A DNA stretch of 64,000 nt from DAOVGZ01 sp964477815 (GCA_964477815.1 CAYZEO010000002.1:1-64000), one strand, 5' to 3'; shown: positions 48,442-57,933, counted from the stretch's first letter. Numbers and translations are program-made. Notes: a model not told the origin generated them from the letters alone.

Positions 48442-50376
48442 ATGGCAAAAATCATAGGAATCGATCTAGGGACAACCAACTCGGTTGTTGCATTCATGGA
48501 AGGTGGATCTACAAAGATTATACCAAATAAGCAAGGGGCAAACACCACTCCGTCTATGGTCGCCTTCACTAAAGACGGCAAACGTCTTGTTGGTGTGCTG
48601 GCAAAACGTCAGGCAGTAGCAAATCCAGAAAATACTGTTTTTTCGGCAAAGCGATTTGTCGGTTGTAAGTACGATCAAATGACCCAAGAGTTTGAGCATC
48701 TTCCTTATAAAACAGTAAAAAAGGCAAATGGTGACATCGCTCTTAAAATACAAGGCAAAGAACTATCACCAGAGGAAATTTCAGCAGCAGTATTGAGTCA
48801 ACTCAAACAGGTCGCTGAAGACTATATCGGACAAAAAGTTGATTCAGCAGTTATCACTGTTCCTGCATACTTTAACGATGCACAGCGCCAGGCAACAAAA
48901 AACGCTGGTAAAATTGCTGGTCTTGACGTGAAAAGAATCATCAACGAACCAACAGCAGCAGCGCTTGCCTACGGATTTGATAAAAAGAAACGTGGAACCG
49001 TTGCAGTGTTTGACTTTGGTGGTGGAACGTTTGATATTTCTGTTTTAGAAGTCAGCGATGGATTAACTGAGGTGAAATCAACCAATGGTGACACACACCT
49101 TGGTGGTGACGATGTTGACAAACGTTTGATCAAATATTTGGTTGATGAGTTCAAAAAAGACCAAGGTGTTGACCTTACCAAAGATGTCATGGCTCTTCAA
49201 AGACTTAAAGAAGCTGCTGAAAAAGCAAAAATTGAGCTTTCATCTATTCACGAAACAGAAATAAGTCTTCCTTACATCACAGCCGATGCTTCAGGCCCAA
49301 AACATTTGAACCTGAAAATATCTCGAGCAAAACTGGAAGCCCTGTGTAGTGACATTTTTGAACGTCTTATTGAACCATGCAAAAAAGCAATTGCTGATGC
49401 TAAAATTTCAAAGGATCAGATTGATGAAATTATTTTAGTTGGTGGTTCAACCAGAATTCCAAAAGTTCAAGAACTAATCAAACAATTCTTTGGTAAGGAA
49501 CCTAGCAAATCGGTTAATCCAGACGAAGTGGTTGCAGCGGGTGCAGCAATTCAAGGCGGTGTGCTTGCAGGCGACGTGACAGACGTTCTTCTACTTGATG
49601 TTACTCCCCTTTCACTCGGCATTGAGACACTAGGCGGCGTTGTAACCAAAATGATTGAGCGCAATACAACTATTCCTACAGAAAAATCCCAGGTCTTCTC
49701 AACCGCTGAAAATAATCAAACAGCCGTTGATATAAGAGTATTTCAGGGTGAGAGAGAATTTGCCAAAGACAATAAATTACTTGACCAGTTCCGTTTGGAC
49801 GATATTCCACCTGCACCACGAGGAGTACCACAAATTGAGGTAACCTTCAAAATAGATGCAAACGGAATTGTAAACGTCTTGGCAAAAGATAAGGCAACTG
49901 GAAAAGAACAAAGAGTAACCATCACAAATAGCAGTGGACTCAAAGAAGAAGAGATCGAAAAAATGGTACAAGATGCAAAACAACACGAGGCAGAGGATAA
50001 ACAAGCTAAAGAGACCATCGAAAAACGCAATCGCTTGGATGGAACTATCTTCCAAGTTGAAAAATCGCTCAGAGAGCACAAAGATAAGCTATCTGAAGAT
50101 GATGTCAAGCAAGTAGAAGATTCTGTTCAAAAAGCAAAAAACGCGCTCAAAGAGCACGAAAACAACGGCGATGAACTACAAAAAGCAACTGATGAGTTAA
50201 TGCAGGCATCATCCAAAATCGGTGAAATTCTGTACAAAAAGCAGCAGGAAGAAGCAAAAGCTACCAACGCTAACGCAGAAGACGGTGCAGCAAACGACCA
50301 ATCAAATTCTGCTTCTGAAGGAAATGGACAAGCACCAAAGAGCGATGACCCGATAGATGTTGAAGCTCAACAATAA
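48442..50376 (+). CDS. dnaK: Chaperone protein DnaK (Hsp70)
   Basis: 644 residues. Hsp70 signatures: IGIDLGTTNSVVAF at the N terminus, VFDFGGGTFDISVLEV, and ILVGGSTRIPKVQELI, followed by the substrate-binding domain (LLLDVTPLSLGIETLGGV, NTTIPTEKSQVFSTAENNQ) and a helical lid with a low-complexity tail ending DDPIDVEAQQ. An ATP-driven cytoplasmic chaperone. dnaJ and grpE are not adjacent, so it is a single-gene unit with its own promoter and terminator. Confidence 0.98.
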   Translation: MAKIIGIDLGTTNSVVAFMEGGSTKIIPNKQGANTTPSMVAFTKDGKRLVGVLAKRQAVANPENTVFSAKRFVGCKYDQMTQEFEHLPYKTVKKANGDIALKIQGKELSPEEISAAVLSQLKQVAEDYIGQKVDSAVITVPAYFNDAQRQATKNAGKIAGLDVKRIINEPTAAALAYGFDKKKRGTVAVFDFGGGTFDISVLEVSDGLTEVKSTNGDTHLGGDDVDKRLIKYLVDEFKKDQGVDLTKDVMALQRLKEAAEKAKIELSSIHETEISLPYITADASGPKHLNLKISRAKLEALCSDIFERLIEPCKKAIADAKISKDQIDEIILVGGSTRIPKVQELIKQFFGKEPSKSVNPDEVVAAGAAIQGGVLAGDVTDVLLLDVTPLSLGIETLGGVVTKMIERNTTIPTEKSQVFSTAENNQTAVDIRVFQGEREFAKDNKLLDQFRLDDIPPAPRGVPQIEVTFKIDANGIVNVLAKDKATGKEQRVTITNSSGLKEEEIEKMVQDAKQHEAEDKQAKETIEKRNRLDGTIFQVEKSLREHKDKLSEDDVKQVEDSVQKAKNALKEHENNGDELQKATDELMQASSKIGEILYKKQQEEAKATNANAEDGAANDQSNSASEGNGQAPKSDDPIDVEAQQ

Positions 50377-50406
50377 ATCTTCAAACTTTGGGGGAAGGTA
50401 GGGAAC

Positions 50407-50438
50407 TTGGGGTCCGGATATAAATTCTGGACCCCCAA
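50407..50438. terminator. Terminator after dnaK
   Basis: TTGGGGTCC (50407-50415) with GGACCCCCAA (50429-50438), one extra C; T-rich rightward (CTTTTTTATTTT some bases later). It also lies downstream of the convergent DUF378 gene. Confidence 0.7.
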
Positions 50439-50461
50439 AGCTTTATAAAAACTTTTTTATT

Positions 50462-50680
50462 TTAGCAGCTCTCACAATCTTTAAACATACCGGTGAAGAA
50501 CATAACAACACTCAGAACACCAGCCAAACCAACGACGTACATGGTTGGTTTAATAAGCCAAGGCATTGTGACCATAAAAAGTTTAAACTGAAATAACCCC
50601 CATCCCATTGCGGTCAATCCCCAGTTGATTGCACCAATAGCAGTTAGAAGCCACACAATAGTTCCGATGATCTTTTTCAT
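50462..50680 (-). CDS. DUF378-family small membrane protein
   Basis: 72 residues, AAAGGAGAG upstream. Two membrane helices; the first contains the DUF378 hallmark IVWLLTAIGAINWGLTAMGW, the second YVVGLAGVLSVVMFF, and the C terminus ends KDCESC. Function of this family is not established. Stand-alone gene. Confidence 0.85.
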   Translation of the reverse strand: MKKIIGTIVWLLTAIGAINWGLTAMGWGLFQFKLFMVTMPWLIKPTMYVVGLAGVLSVVMFFTGMFKDCESC

Positions 50681-50880
50681 CAGAGCTCTCCTTTAAAAAT
50701 AAGTTAAGTGATGATACGACAACGCGATAGAATAATTCACTACTAACACAATTTCTTTTTTCATGCAACATTCTCTAATTGCAGCTAAAAAACTACCGAT
50801 TGAACTCCAGAGAAATTTCAAGCACACTGTAAAAGGATAAGATAAAAAAAGTCATCATCTTCTTGCAAGAAAGAAATAAA

Positions 50881-51993
50881 ATGAGCATTAAAGCCGGTCT
50901 TGTTGGACTACCAAATGTTGGCAAATCAACCCTTTTTAACGCCTTGACCAAGTCATCTATTCCGGCGGAAAATTACCCTTTCTGCACCATTGACCCACAC
51001 GTCGCAATCACACAGGTACCAGACCCCCGTCTAGATAAACTAGAAACGATTTACAACTCCAAGAAAAAAATTCCCGCAACGGTTCAGTTCGTCGATATTG
51101 CTGGCCTTGTCAAAGGTGCTGCTGAAGGTGAAGGTCTTGGGAACAAGTTTTTAAGTCATATTAGAGAAGTTGATCTTATTTTGCACGTACTTCGCTGCTT
51201 TGAAGATCAAGATATAACACATGAATCTGGAAAAATCGACCCGATCAGCGATTACGAAACAATTGTTTCCGAACTCATGCTCAAAGATCTAGAATCTATT
51301 GAAAAACGACTGGGCAAATTTGTGCAACAAGAAAAAGGACTTCAGGGAAAAACAGCTGAACTGAAAGAGCTACATGATGAAAAACAACTTCTTATTTCCA
51401 TAAAACAAGCACTTGAAGCCGAAGATGAAAAAAAGGTGCGCGAGTTGTACGTCAATACATCAATCAAAACGATTCCCCTGCTGAGTAGCAAAAACTTTTT
51501 AGTTATAGCCAACATTGCAGAAAATGAGATTGAAAACAATCGATATAAAGAAAATCCATACTATAAAGAACTACTTGCGAAATTCGGACCAGAAAAATTG
51601 ATTCCCGTATCGGCTAAAATCGAATATGAACTTTCACAACTTGATGAGCATGATGCTAACGAAATGATGGAAATGATTGGGCTCAAACAAAAAAGTTTAG
51701 ACATTATCATTAGGCAAACATATGCCAATCTTGGACTGATAACATTTTTCACCTGTGGCCCCAAAGAGGCCCACGCCTGGCCAATTCTAAACGGAACAAC
51801 TGTTAGGCAAGCGGCAGGAGAAATTCACACCGATCTTGAACGTGGATTTATCTGTGCTGAGGTTTTTAACTGCAAAGATATTTTTGAACACAAAAGCGAA
51901 GCCAAACTGAAGGAAATTGGCAAAATTCGCCGCGAAGGACAAAATTATCTTGTCCACGACGGCGATGTGATTGTCGTCCGGTTTAATGTGTAA
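50881..51993 (+). CDS. ychF: Ribosome-binding ATPase YchF
   Basis: 370 residues from ATG 50881. Obg-like P-loop GLPNVGKSTLFNAL, switch region with VDIAGLVKGAAEGEGLGNKFL, and ANIAENE in place of the GTP-specific NKxD, consistent with ATP preference in this family. A coiled-coil insertion follows, then a C-terminal TGS-type domain (FFTCGPKEAHAWPILNGTTVRQAAGEIHTDLERGFICAEV). It is linked to translation and stress control. Ends five bases before a convergent gene. Confidence 0.95.
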   Translation: MSIKAGLVGLPNVGKSTLFNALTKSSIPAENYPFCTIDPHVAITQVPDPRLDKLETIYNSKKKIPATVQFVDIAGLVKGAAEGEGLGNKFLSHIREVDLILHVLRCFEDQDITHESGKIDPISDYETIVSELMLKDLESIEKRLGKFVQQEKGLQGKTAELKELHDEKQLLISIKQALEAEDEKKVRELYVNTSIKTIPLLSSKNFLVIANIAENEIENNRYKENPYYKELLAKFGPEKLIPVSAKIEYELSQLDEHDANEMMEMIGLKQKSLDIIIRQTYANLGLITFFTCGPKEAHAWPILNGTTVRQAAGEIHTDLERGFICAEVFNCKDIFEHKSEAKLKEIGKIRREGQNYLVHDGDVIVVRFNV

Positions 51994-51998
51994 TATTT

Positions 51999-53549
51999 TT
52001 ATTTTTTCTTAAATGATTTTTTATACTGTTTAATTTCTTTAGATATATCTTTAATCATTTTATGCAAACCTAAAGATGTAGACTTTTTAAGAAGAAGAGC
52101 ATCTAGCGGTTTCTTAATAATGTTAAAAACAGCTTCTATTATAGATAAATAAACTTTGGCCATTATTGTTTGTTTATTTTCTTTAATAGTCTTAAGCCCC
52201 TGTTTCAAAAATGGCGGAATTTCTGACAAGGGCACTTTTTCCAGCCCGCGAAAGGCTAAAATTCCTATTCTATCACAGAAATCACCCATTTTTTGCAATA
52301 TATTTTTTTCAATTTTTGTGACTCTAATCCATTGTTTTGCCACATCATGAAGATTGCTTAAAAACTTCTCTTTCAGAATTCCTTTTAGTTCAATCTCGTC
52401 TTTTTCTAACTCAAATTCTCCCGAATCAATTTCTTGAAAAAAGAAAAGAAGCCAACTTAACTTCTTTTTATTTCTTTTGTACACCTTTTTTAATGCTGAG
52501 ATAAGCTTCCTAGAAAGCTTTTTCATCCTCTCATCTATCGAATTGAGTAGTTTTTTCTTTTGAGAAAAAATATTTTTCTCTTTCTTTGTCAGAGGAATCA
52601 TCCGGGACTCTTCAAATATTTTTTCCTCAACTACCCACCCTTTTTCCCGTGTCGGGTCTAAAGCTAACTCAACTTTTTCAAGCAGATTCTTTATGTACGA
52701 TTCAAGTTCATTAAGCTGCATCTTAATAGAATCTTGGCCAGAAACAAACTTTGAGTAAAGTTTCATAATTGCAGTGACTGTATTGCCACTTAATTTTATT
52801 TTTTGATACAACTTTTTCTTTGCTTTATCATCATACACCTTTTTTATGGCAATAAATGTGTCAACAACCTCCTTATCCACTTGATTTGTTAACCAAAAAC
52901 CAAACTGTCGAGCAGCATCAAGTCCGTCTTTATTATTTTTTTCTCTAAACTTTTTTCGTAGATTCAATAAACGTTTTTTTGCTTCATTATAAGAAGGAAT
53001 GACTCCTTTTTTGAAACCCAACCACTCATAAATATCGTACCACTCAATCCCCTTAAGCCGCTCTGTATTCTTTTGTAGAGTCTCCTCGATTGCCTTCTTG
53101 TCCATCATCCTAAGCAGCGACATGAGAACTCCTTGGATACCATTCACTGTATAGGTTGAAGAATCGTAAATATCGGTAAAAATTAACTCACCACCCATTC
53201 CTCCAAGCAAGGCTTTCACATCCCTAAAAAGTTTTTCTAATTTTGACTTCATACGTATGAGCTCATTGGACTTTGTTGCCACATCAAATCTCACCAAAGC
53301 AAGCTCTCTATATCGAGAATGATAGTCCTTCAATTTTTTGAGTACAACATTTTTTTCCCACTTATTAATACGGCCAATAAAAGCGTTAAAATCTATAGGC
53401 TTATCTCTCTTCTTTTGGTAAATATCTTTTCTTTTTTCTTGGCTTTTTGGCAGATCGATTAGCTCCCACCCTTCCCAATCCTTCATTGAAAAAGAGGTAG
53501 AAAACACAGCAAACAACAAAACACTCAATACCAGTTTTCTGATTTCCAT
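51999..53549 (-). CDS. Large secreted helical protein of unknown function
   Basis: 516 residues from ATG 53549. A signal peptide (IRKLVLSVLLFAVFSTSFSM) is followed by KDWEGWELIDLPKSQEKR, then Lys/Leu-rich helices throughout with several long coiled-coil predictions by eye (for example about 60-110 and 285-360). No catalytic motif. Similar in style to the genes at 6436, 12025 and 45472. It lies 58 bases from the protease candidate upstream and may share its transcript. Confidence 0.72.
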   Translation of the reverse strand: MEIRKLVLSVLLFAVFSTSFSMKDWEGWELIDLPKSQEKRKDIYQKKRDKPIDFNAFIGRINKWEKNVVLKKLKDYHSRYRELALVRFDVATKSNELIRMKSKLEKLFRDVKALLGGMGGELIFTDIYDSSTYTVNGIQGVLMSLLRMMDKKAIEETLQKNTERLKGIEWYDIYEWLGFKKGVIPSYNEAKKRLLNLRKKFREKNNKDGLDAARQFGFWLTNQVDKEVVDTFIAIKKVYDDKAKKKLYQKIKLSGNTVTAIMKLYSKFVSGQDSIKMQLNELESYIKNLLEKVELALDPTREKGWVVEEKIFEESRMIPLTKKEKNIFSQKKKLLNSIDERMKKLSRKLISALKKVYKRNKKKLSWLLFFFQEIDSGEFELEKDEIELKGILKEKFLSNLHDVAKQWIRVTKIEKNILQKMGDFCDRIGILAFRGLEKVPLSEIPPFLKQGLKTIKENKQTIMAKVYLSIIEAVFNIIKKPLDALLLKKSTSLGLHKMIKDISKEIKQYKKSFKKK

Positions 53550-53607
53550 CACTCACTCTCAACATAAAAAAGTAAGAATCAACTGGTAAATTCTATAAAA
53601 CAATACG

Positions 53608-55053
53608 CTATGAATTCAAGACTATTTGACGATCAAAAAGAATTTTTGGTCCAAGCACCTTCTTCGAACAAAAAACTACACTTGAACTTTTTGCAACACT
53701 CGAGAAAAAGCGTTGCAGATTTTTCGCTCTTACCTTCTCATTTTCAAATACTTCAAGAACTTTTTTCGCCCATGGATCATTTATACGAGATTTGTTATTC
53801 AAAGAATCTGTAACATAAATTCTGTTTTTCGTCCAAATAACTGGAAACCAGTGACCGCAAGTTCCACTATTTTTGTCACGACCACTCTTCATTGTGCCAA
53901 CACAAAGAACAACTTTGTGATTTGAATCGCTCAACGCTTTTTTTACTGCGTTGCTAAACGACTCCCTATAAGGATCAAACTCTGTTCCCAACAATGAAGT
54001 ATCTCCACAAACAACCCAGGAAACTTTACCTTTCAAACCTTTGAGAATCCCGTTGCTCTCTTCTTGACGAAGAATCACTTTAATCTCTCGCCCATCAAGA
54101 TAATCTCCATCTAAACTACGCCGACCAAGTTGAACAACACCTTTTTTATTATTCTCTTCGTTATTCTTAATCAAGTTCATATAGTTATCAGGAGAAACAA
54201 CAATATCTTTAAGTTTTTTGCAATCAACATACTTATTGATCGTGTCAACAGAACAAAGACGTTTTTTCAAATTTTCTTTACTTATGTTTTTAATATGTGA
54301 TCTGTAGTATCCATTTATGTCATCGCTAGATTTTTTATTGCAACTATCTCTGATCAGATGGAGAAACATTTCTACATCACTTTTTTCTTGAAAGGAAAAT
54401 CGCGCTCCCTTAAAAAGAGCCTCTTTTGAGGCTTTGCTTGCTAACAAACTGAAAACTTTTAAGTAAAACTGGGAAACCTTTTTCCCATCCAACCCAGATT
54501 CGTTAATGTCGGGGAAACCGACAAGTTTTTTCCAATCATTATTGAGCGCAACCTTTAGGCGAAACTCTAATCTCCCTAAAATAATACGCTTACGCCAGCT
54601 ACTACAAATATTCCCAAAAAACTGTTCAACCAGCCCGCGATCATCCAACTTTGTCGCAAGATTTTTTTTGCGCCGATTTTGTAATTGCTTATTGTCTTTG
54701 ATCATCTCTTTCAATGACTCGGGAATATCTTTTTTTTCAAGCGCTTTGACCAAACAGATGGCATCTTTTAACATGTTGTATCCACAGCTACCGGGCGTTC
54801 CTTTTTCAAACTGATTAGCCACAGAAAGCTGTACAATCTGCTTCCCCTTGTAATTTTTGCAATCGATAATTCCAACTTCGTTATCACCAATTTGTATTGT
54901 GCAGCTCTTTTTTTTAAAACTCTTTTTCCCCCCCAAAAAATTCTTAATGTTTGGTTTCAGGAAACTAAACATTCCGTGCGCACACGAAACAGAAAAGAAA
55001 ATGTGTACAAAAAAAATTGATAAAAAAAACAGGCGCTTCTTGACTCCACTCAT
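53608..55053 (-). CDS. Secreted candidate cysteine protease (Cys-His-Asp)
   Basis: 481 residues from ATG 55053 with GGAGG eight bases upstream. Signal peptide about 7-27. Residues 81-94 read Q-FEKGTPGSCGYNM: a Gln nine residues before Cys90, as in papain-like and ubiquitin-directed thiol proteases. Far downstream TCGHWFPV gives His401 and IYVTDSLNN gives Asp416, the right order and spacing for a Cys-His-Asp triad. Between them is a 300-residue insertion rich in Lys. The HW and DSL motifs are also seen in ubiquitin-like-protein proteases. The family cannot be fixed by eye, but a secreted thiol protease is a strong effector candidate. Confidence 0.65.
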   Translation of the reverse strand: MSGVKKRLFFLSIFFVHIFFSVSCAHGMFSFLKPNIKNFLGGKKSFKKKSCTIQIGDNEVGIIDCKNYKGKQIVQLSVANQFEKGTPGSCGYNMLKDAICLVKALEKKDIPESLKEMIKDNKQLQNRRKKNLATKLDDRGLVEQFFGNICSSWRKRIILGRLEFRLKVALNNDWKKLVGFPDINESGLDGKKVSQFYLKVFSLLASKASKEALFKGARFSFQEKSDVEMFLHLIRDSCNKKSSDDINGYYRSHIKNISKENLKKRLCSVDTINKYVDCKKLKDIVVSPDNYMNLIKNNEENNKKGVVQLGRRSLDGDYLDGREIKVILRQEESNGILKGLKGKVSWVVCGDTSLLGTEFDPYRESFSNAVKKALSDSNHKVVLCVGTMKSGRDKNSGTCGHWFPVIWTKNRIYVTDSLNNKSRINDPWAKKVLEVFENEKVRAKNLQRFFSSVAKSSSVVFCSKKVLGPKILFDRQIVLNS

Positions 55054-55096
55054 AACACAAACCTCCATTATCGCAACAATCTACCAGAATAGACTT

Positions 55097-55124
55097 ATCA
55101 TATTATAAATGACAAGTTTGTCAA
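55097..55124 (-). promoter_or_regulatory. Promoter of the protease candidate
   Basis: Read leftward: TTGACA (55124-55119), 16 bases, TATGAT (55102-55097), start about 55090, 37 bases before the ATG. The -35 overlaps the stop of the gene at 55121. Confidence 0.65.
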
Positions 55125-55795
55125 ATAGAAAACTCGCTTAACAACTCCTTAAGCATCCTCGTGTCATCACATTGTTTAATTGCATTGTTAACCGTTGCGT
55201 GAAAAAGATCATCCAATCGCTCAGGAACCCCCTCAAGCTTATCGAGCACCCGAACCAGCAAATTTGAGCCTTGCTCACCCTGCAGATCCGTGTATAAGAT
55301 TTTTTTGGCTTCCTGCAACAATTCCGAACGTATAGATTCAAATTCTTGCTTGGATATTATTCCCTCTTTGTCAAAATTCAAAAATTGAGCCAATCTGTGG
55401 TCATCAAGTCTTTTTAACGCCTTTTCTAAAAGGTCTATCTGCAAATGAAGCAATCTTTTGTGAAGTGCGCATGATATTTGTCTCCGCTCTTGAGCTATTC
55501 TTTTTCTTCGGGCCTCCTGGGCAGCCTTCTCCTGCTTGCGAAACTCCATTTCAGCCAGCAAAAGCTCTTGCCCGTATCTATCGAACGAAACAGAATCGCC
55601 GTTGATTGTCCAAGCCTCTTTTTTTGCTCCATTGACAATGTCCTCTCTATAAACAAACACACTGTCGCCTATTGTTTCTTTTTTGTAGTAAACAGAGAGC
55701 TCTTCCACCGCCCTTGTTAGCCGAGCATGCACATAATATCCCTGAAAAAACACTAATATCCAACAGACGGCCAACAACCACCCTTTTCTTGCCAT
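55121..55795 (-). CDS. Exported helical protein of unknown function
   Basis: 224 residues from ATG 55795, chosen because GAGGAG lies just upstream and the product then begins with a signal peptide (RKGWLLAVCWILVFFQGYYVHA). It continues with about 70 residues of mixed sequence (SFDRYGQELLLAEMEF), a short charged coiled coil (KQEKAAQEARRKRIAQERRQ) and a helical C-terminal region. No family recognised. Confidence 0.7.
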   Translation of the reverse strand: MARKGWLLAVCWILVFFQGYYVHARLTRAVEELSVYYKKETIGDSVFVYREDIVNGAKKEAWTINGDSVSFDRYGQELLLAEMEFRKQEKAAQEARRKRIAQERRQISCALHKRLLHLQIDLLEKALKRLDDHRLAQFLNFDKEGIISKQEFESIRSELLQEAKKILYTDLQGEQGSNLLVRVLDKLEGVPERLDDLFHATVNNAIKQCDDTRMLKELLSEFSI

Positions 55796-55863
55796 AATCA
55801 CTCCTCGCAGATACTTATCAATCACTACACTCCCTCTCTCCTTCAAGAAGTACGGGACATGAT

Positions 55864-55892
55864 TTGTCCACAAAAGTATGGTATCATATATT
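55864..55892 (+). promoter_or_regulatory. Promoter of the HspR-like gene
   Basis: TTGTCC (55864-55869), 17 bases, TATATT (55887-55892). Predicted start about 55899, some 100 bases before ATG 56000. Confidence 0.6.
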
Positions 55893-55898
55893 CATAAT

Positions 55899-55915
55899 GT
55901 TCGCATCACTCGAAC
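55899..55915 (+). promoter_or_regulatory. Inverted repeat at the HspR-like gene start
   Basis: GTTCG-N7-CGAAC sits at the predicted transcription start. The 7-base spacer equals that of the HAIR operator bound by HspR proteins, though the half-sites differ; possible autoregulatory operator. Confidence 0.35.
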
Positions 55916-55999
55916 TGCAAGGGATTTCGCTTCATTTAGAAAGAAACAACATGAAACGATTGTGCGGTGAAGTTTTTTAGAAGTGGAAAGTAAAAAACG

Positions 56000-56446
56000 A
56001 TGAAAAGAAAAAAGGGTTTTTATTCTATATCTGCGGTGGCAAAAATGTTTTCAATTCATCAGCAAACAATCCGTTTGTATGAAAAAGAAGGCCTTATTTG
56101 CCCAAAAAGATCCGAAGGTAACACGCGCCTTTTTTCTGAAGAAGATCTTGATCGACTTGAACAGATCATTCACCTGACTCATCAACTTGGCGTCAATCTT
56201 GCAGGCGTTCAGATGGTGCTGAAAATGCAAAAAAAAATGGAGAAAATGCAGAAAAAAATGAACACCCTTTTTGAAAATACTCAAAAAGAACTTAAACTTG
56301 AACAGAAAACCTCAGAAGAGGCGCTCAAGACAGGAGCAAAAGCATTAATAAGGATGAGACAAGAAAGCGACTGTAAAAATAAAGAAGGCGACGAAACAAC
56401 AGAAATATTTGATATAGACAGTTGGGAAGTTGATTACGAAGAATAG
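56000..56446 (+). CDS. MerR-family regulator, HspR-like
   Basis: 148 residues. A MerR winged helix-turn-helix at 7-75: FYSISAVAKMFSIHQQTIRLYEKEGLICPKRSEGNTRLFSEEDLDRLEQI, then HQLGVNLAGVQMVLKM, the pattern of HspR, which represses dnaK-type heat-shock genes. A Met/Lys-rich coiled coil and an acidic C terminus follow. Next to htpX, a membrane stress protease, and in a window with dnaK, which supports a heat-shock role. No effector-binding Cys. Confidence 0.8.
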   Translation: MKRKKGFYSISAVAKMFSIHQQTIRLYEKEGLICPKRSEGNTRLFSEEDLDRLEQIIHLTHQLGVNLAGVQMVLKMQKKMEKMQKKMNTLFENTQKELKLEQKTSEEALKTGAKALIRMRQESDCKNKEGDETTEIFDIDSWEVDYEE

Positions 56447-56480
56447 GTATTTCAAACCACTTTGTATGAGGGGACAAAAT

Positions 56481-57353
56481 ATGTTTTTTAACTGGATAAA
56501 AACCGCGGTGCTTCTTGCCGCACTGAGCGCCCTGCTATTATTTTTTGGATCTCTTTTTGGAGGACACGCGGGGCTGCAAATCGCCCTTGTTTTAGCACTT
56601 GTTATAAATTTTCTTGCTTACTTTTATTCCGAAAAAATAGTTCTTCGTCTGTATCGCGCAAAACCACTTGATGCCACACGATATGCAAACATTGTTGAAA
56701 CAGTTCAAGAGTTGACGCAAAAGATGAATATTCCGATGCCAAAATTGTGGATGATCGATTCTCCGATGGCAAATGCTTTTGCAACAGGAAGAAATCCCAA
56801 ACACGCATCAGTCGCCATCACATCAGGGATAATAACTATTCTTGATGACCACGAACTACGAGGTGTGCTTGCACACGAATTGGCCCACATAAAAAATCGT
56901 GACATTTTGATTTCTACTATTGCCGCAACCATTGCAACGGCAATCGGTTACTTAGCAAATATGCTGCACCATCTTGCATTTTGGGGAGCTCTTGGCGGAG
57001 GAAATAGTCGACGACGTGGATCAAACCCTCTTGTTATGATCTTGGTCGCTATTTTAATGCCAATTGCCGCAGCTCTCATTCAGTTAGCAATTTCTCGCTC
57101 CCGTGAATATTTAGCAGATGAAACCGGTGCACGTTACTCAAAGGATCCTCTTGCCTTGGCAAGCGCACTTGAAAAGCTACACAGCGCAGCAAAACATACA
57201 CAACAACCCCAAGATAAAAGCAAGGCAAGCACGGCATCACTTTTTATCGTCCACCCATTTTCGGGCAAGGGGATGTTGACACTATTCTCAACACACCCTC
57301 CAGTAAACAGTCGTATAGCACGTCTGAGAAAAATGTACGAAAAAATGTTTTAA
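56481..57353 (+). CDS. htpX: Membrane zinc metalloprotease HtpX
   Basis: 290 residues from ATG 56481 (GAGGGG upstream). Two N-terminal membrane helices, zinc site HELAH at 132-136 with the downstream Glu in SREYLADETGA, then two more hydrophobic segments and a C-terminal FSTHPPVNSRIARL, all typical of HtpX (M48). It degrades damaged inner-membrane proteins. It follows the HspR-like gene by 34 bases, so probable co-transcription and heat-shock control. Confidence 0.95.
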   Translation: MFFNWIKTAVLLAALSALLLFFGSLFGGHAGLQIALVLALVINFLAYFYSEKIVLRLYRAKPLDATRYANIVETVQELTQKMNIPMPKLWMIDSPMANAFATGRNPKHASVAITSGIITILDDHELRGVLAHELAHIKNRDILISTIAATIATAIGYLANMLHHLAFWGALGGGNSRRRGSNPLVMILVAILMPIAAALIQLAISRSREYLADETGARYSKDPLALASALEKLHSAAKHTQQPQDKSKASTASLFIVHPFSGKGMLTLFSTHPPVNSRIARLRKMYEKMF

Positions 57354-57424
57354 TATGAACATAAAAATTGTAAGGCTACTTTTGTCAAAGATTTCAGACG
57401 ACACAATAAAGGAGGATCCAAAAG

Positions 57425-57895
57425 ATGAATGATGATTCATTCTTCACACCAGAATCTGACAACCAATTTGTCCTTTCTTACGAACTTATTTGTTTACTTC
57501 GATGGCTCATGGACCACGATTCTGCCAAACTTAAAAAAATGGTGATGCATGCCCTCATGTCAGGGCTCAAAGATGAATTAGAGCGAAACAATCCACTTGA
57601 TGATGCAACCACACTGGAAAATATTCAAGAGAGTATTATAGACTTTTTTGAAATGTTCGAAGCACTTCTTTTGGAGAGCACCAACGAACTTGCTATACAA
57701 AAAGCATTCGAGCAAGACCTCATTCCCGCAATTGATCAAATTGACTCGACCGTTTGCGACGATGCAACAGTCCGAAGCAGTATCGAGAAGGCAACATCAG
57801 ACATTGATAAACATCCACAAAAAAATCCAAAAGAACTTTTATTTAAAGAACTACTTCGACGCTGGAAACCAAATAAAAAAAATGCATTAAATTAA
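57425..57895 (+). CDS. Cytoplasmic helical protein of unknown function
   Basis: 156 residues with AAAGGAGG upstream. No signal peptide. Acidic and helical: SYELICLLRWLMDHDSAKLKKMV, ESIIDFFEMFEALLLES, and a Lys-rich C terminus. It follows htpX by 71 bases, ends inside the terminator stem, and may belong to the same stress unit. No family recognised. Confidence 0.7.
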   Translation: MNDDSFFTPESDNQFVLSYELICLLRWLMDHDSAKLKKMVMHALMSGLKDELERNNPLDDATTLENIQESIIDFFEMFEALLLESTNELAIQKAFEQDLIPAIDQIDSTVCDDATVRSSIEKATSDIDKHPQKNPKELLFKELLRRWKPNKKNALN

Positions 57896-57925
57896 AAAAG
57901 AGCCGCAAAAAAGCGGCTCTTTTTT
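57894..57925. terminator. Strong bidirectional terminator
   Basis: A 13-bp stem, AAAAAAGAGCCGC (57894-57906) with GCGGCTCTTTTTT (57913-57925), loop A6. Between the unknown gene and convergent maf. Confidence 0.95.
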
Positions 57926-57933
57926 CTGCACTA

